Assembly: GCF_032854445.1 (NCBI RefSeq)
Contig: NC_088301.1
Location: 45,937,116 to 46,001,115 of the forward strand
Source of the DNA: Liolophura sinensis
Taxonomy: Eukaryota; Mollusca; Polyplacophora; Chitonida; Chitonidae
Reading direction: 5' to 3'
Length of the DNA: 64,000 bases
In this document: positions 61,401 through 64,000 of the stretch, piece by piece
Numbering within the stretch: position 1 is the stretch's first letter
How the letters are laid out: the number at the start of each line of letters is the position of its first letter
Translations under genes and position numbers: made by a program
Notes under the pieces: model-generated
Seen by the model: the letters and a program-made list of their open reading frames with translations, nothing else
Database searches by the model: none
What the model was told of the DNA's origin: nothing

Positions 61401-64000
61401 CCGACTATCCCAGCACAAAAGGTGAGGGTCTGGGCCCCTGAAGCTTTGGAATGCTAGATGGCTGGAGATGCCCTTAAATCATTTCATGGAGTTTTTATTC
61501 CTCACATAGATCCCTCGTAGTTTTATGTGCTTTATGGTCTACAGTGCGAACATGTGTGGATGGGCCTTCGTTTTGTTGGACGCCATTAAATTAGTTCGAC
61601 TTTATTTACTGTATTTTGGGGGATGAAAAGTAGTTCGGCCGTGGCCATACTGCCTCTGACATCACTGTACCTTTTATAGATGATGAGGTGTGAGCTGGGA
61701 ATCATTACTCTTATCACGTCAGGTGTTATTAGCACACCTAAATTTTGAAATATAACCTGTTAACATTTCCAGAAGAAATGGTGATAACTACATCAGTAAC
61801 TTGTAAATGAGACACAGTTTAATGAATGCAGTTTTAGCATGCAAGCAATCATCAGTCATTTGAACATGTGCAGGTATTGATTTCCGTTATGTTCAACTTA
61901 CCCCTAATTCCTCAACCTTTCGCATATGAAAGAGCAACTTTCAGTGTGATTTATGCACTTTTTAAATGTGACTTCATTGGTTGGTTTGGCTAGCTTCAGG
62001 GCTTTACAAAAAGTATAATCACATCAGTCTGCACAAAATAATGCCTTCAGAATATGCTTGATTAGACACCTTGCAAACATGTGAAAAGGATCACTGTATA
62101 CTCTGGAAATACTAAAAGTTGCACATAATTCACATCCTGTTAAAATGTATAACAATTTGAATACACTGTCAGTGACCAAAGTCAGCCACTGATAGTGGGC
62201 CAAAGCAATGACAGAGAAAAAAAATCCAGTCACTTTTATAAGATAGAAATTAATTCAGGTTACAACTGTACAGTAACACTAAAATATTACACACTACATC
62301 TTATATAGAAAATAAATGATGACTGAAACATTTTTGACAAAATTTTAGAATTTTTTTAATCAAAGTGTAACAGCTGTAACTTTCAGTTTTGATTGATGGA
62401 TTGATTTGTTTACTTATTGAACTGTTGATTAACTCTATACTGGTTCAGAGTTTATTTGGTGCAGGAAAGAGGAGTTCCCTGCTGTAGAACACCAATTAAT
62501 GACAAACTTTCTCATGCAGGACATAATCAAAATGTTTGAGTTTTGAATTTAATGTATAGTAGTTTTTAATAACACTGGCACTAATAACTACGATGACAAA
62601 TGCACATGTCCATGACAATATTACAGCTCCATAGCCCTAGAGGGCCCAGTAAAAATGGATTCACATTGGAATTGCTAAAGTACCAGTAAAATACACATTC
62701 TAACTAATGCAAAAGAGAACATTTAGATGAAATCAGTCTCAACAAGTTAAAGAACTACATGGAGAACAAAAGAGATATAACACAAAACATTTCCACCTTT
62801 TCAACAAAATATTTAGCACTTTGGACATGTTATTTTTATACACATATACTTAATACTACAGGTACGTTGAAGACTTCTCCATGAAGTTTAGAAATACATG
62901 TACAACAGGGATTCTGAAAGAGTATGTGATCAATTATGCCCTAGTGATTAACACCCCCATTGCATCCTTCAGCTCAGCCCACAGATTGAAGAGAGTAGGA
63001 GAGAATTCAGGTCAAAGATCCCATCAGCATCTCTCTGGTGAATTCAAGCCACACACTAAAATGCAGTGAATATCTCCTTGGGATCAAATATACAAGGAGA
63101 GGTTAACAAAAATTTGGAGCACTGCATTCATTTCAATAACCAGATGAAATAAATATACACTGCAGTTCGAAAAGACTACAAATGCCAGTATACACGCAAA
63201 CTGCTCCCTACATTATTAGGGACATGTTGAAATTTAATGTTTTACACTACATGTAAAATATAATTTTTCTCAACAGGAATTCCATTCCTTCTTTGAGAAA
63301 TATTTGCAGAAATATTTACCGGTACCCTAAATTCTCCAAACTGTTCAACCACCACTGAGACCTAAGTTTTGAAACATTCTGAGAGAACTACTTAGTGTAT
63401 AAACATAATCTGCACAGTTTTATGAATCTTGCATATCTAATGACACATACAAATAATTTTTGGTGTCATGTTCATAAAAATTGCACACATGAATTCCACT
63501 GAAAAAAGTACTTTCAAGGTCAAAAAGGTTGGAGATTTACAGTGTTTATTTAATAAGTTCCTCTCATCTTGTAACATAAAAGAAACTTATAATACTAATG
63601 AAGCTTTTGTTTAATGTTAGACTTCAAACATACCTTAAATATTTAAATATGAAGTATGTGATACTTTAAAAGTCATCTTTCATTACCTCAGCATGTTGTA
63701 AGCTATCGTCGGTTTCAGTGTGGTTGGTCCAAAGTGTGTGATGTGTCGTCTGTGCAGACTTTCTTTAGTCAAACCAAGGCAAGCACTCACATTTGACCCA
63801 TCAATATTTAGCATGACCTCCACATCAAATTTCTTCATATCAATGTTCCAGTGGAAATACTGATGGATTGCACCGCCAAAGTTTGCTGCAGCACACATTG
63901 ACTGAAAGCAATGGTTTTTCCCTGTTCTGTTACAGGTTACTCGAAAAGTTAGCTTCGAGGGGTCATGAGTTGTAAGTCTTGTTCTTGCAGGTTGTTCACC
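49407..64000 (-). CDS. THUMPD3: THUMP domain-containing protein 3, tRNA (guanine-N2)-methyltransferase (partial; N-terminus beyond window)
   Basis: Vertebrate THUMPD3, with TRMT112, makes N2-methylguanosine in tRNA. Seven exons are present on the minus strand: 63687-64000 (open to the window edge), 57011-57080, 51227-51342, 50838-50925, 50331-50344, 49942-50065 and 49407-49622 (TGA at 49407-49409). Phases agree at every junction and give 313 residues. Recognisable segments are FRVTCNRTGKNHCF (end of the THUMP region), ESLHRRHITHFGPTTLK, the SAM-binding motif VVCDPMCGGGTIPIE, WPQAAHVCGEIHTLGANRTM, VDAIQWDACAMP, the catalytic ADLPFGKR, NWKLYPASLLEMARV and the terminal FWRQVRSVGINIGGLSAVVF. The order matches the UPF0020/RlmK-type Rossmann methyltransferase fold. 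SAM motif I reads CGGGT where vertebrates have CGTGA. The N-terminal half lies beyond 64000. Confidence 0.93.
50331..50344 (-). CDS. THUMPD3: THUMPD3 14-nt microexon encoding the catalytic PFGKR
   Basis: The minus strand shows a pyrimidine-rich tract, then TTACAG, then CCATTTGGGAAAAG, then the donor GTATGT. The upstream exon ends on a complete codon (ATT GCT GAT CTA, IADL). The microexon adds Pro-Phe-Gly-Lys plus AG, and the next exon at 50065 begins with A to complete Arg, then IGHKVDNW. The joined DLPFGKR is the family's catalytic (D/N)-x-P-(F/Y) motif IV. No other location in the 770-bp gap supplies it, and both splice sites are canonical. Confidence 0.9.
51343..57010. other. THUMPD3 intron (5.7 kb)
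   Basis: This interval lies between the exons encoding GTIPIE and AAVNWPQ. It holds an exact 51-bp tandem duplication (55915-56021). Several open frames occur (for example 52485-52886 plus, 54463-54696 minus), but they show no recognised domain and no supporting splice structure. The rest is unidentified AT-rich sequence. Confidence 0.7.
55915..56021 (+). repeat. Exact 51-bp tandem duplication
   Basis: The block starting ACACTATATACAAAATATAT at 55915 is repeated without change at 55966, and the first bases recur at 56017. The lack of differences means it is recent or an assembly artefact. Confidence 0.9.
57081..63686. other. THUMPD3 intron (6.6 kb)
   Basis: This interval lies between the ITHFGPTT exon and the SAM-motif exon. 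No conserved exon was found on either strand. A less AT-rich stretch at about 61330-61740 looks like an unclassified repeat, but I could not pair it with another copy in the window. Confidence 0.7.

Overview
This is a 64 kb piece of an AT-rich animal nuclear genome. Its genes are broken into many small exons with canonical GT/AG junctions, and the introns are full of transposon debris. Several copies of a tRNA-derived SINE point to a mollusc: the SINE has a tRNA-like head, a GTGAAATATTCTTGAG core and an ACCAATCAAATAAATAAATA tail. The class (bivalve or gastropod) is inference. Most long open frames in the window are not genes. The real coding sequence comes from splicing 32 short exons that belong to three conserved genes.

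Layout. (1) Positions 230-20969, minus strand: EOGT, the EGF-domain O-GlcNAc transferase of the ER. Thirteen coding exons are present, and the C-terminal exons lie beyond position 1. Its first coding exon carries a one-base frame break between the signal peptide and the conserved luminal domain. A 10 kb intron (7332-17298) holds R2 and SINE debris, a decayed Ty1/copia retroelement, a roughly 40-copy 37-bp minisatellite and a full SINE; a 170-bp satellite-like array lies in the next intron. (2) About 21.4-22.7 kb: a CpG-richer stretch, the likely promoter area from which EOGT (leftward) and NR2C (rightward) diverge. (3) 22.7-35.6 kb: upstream region or 5' intron of NR2C, with Helitron-like 3' ends, clusters of nuclear-receptor half-sites, and a 55-bp tandem array ending just before the first coding exon. 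(4) Positions 35599-46270, plus strand: a complete NR2C (TR2/TR4) orphan nuclear receptor, 12 coding exons and 724 residues, followed by a 3' UTR of about 2 kb. Two hairpin-type DNA elements and two SINEs sit in its introns. (5) Positions 49407-64000, minus strand: the C-terminal 313 residues of THUMPD3, a tRNA guanosine N2-methyltransferase, in seven exons. One of these is a 14-nt microexon that encodes half of the catalytic motif.

The genes are arranged EOGT (left) / NR2C (right) head to head, and NR2C / THUMPD3 tail to tail. They work in unrelated processes: ER glycosylation, transcription and tRNA modification. Nothing suggests a functional cluster. No bacterial-type operon, CRISPR array or functional RNA gene was seen.
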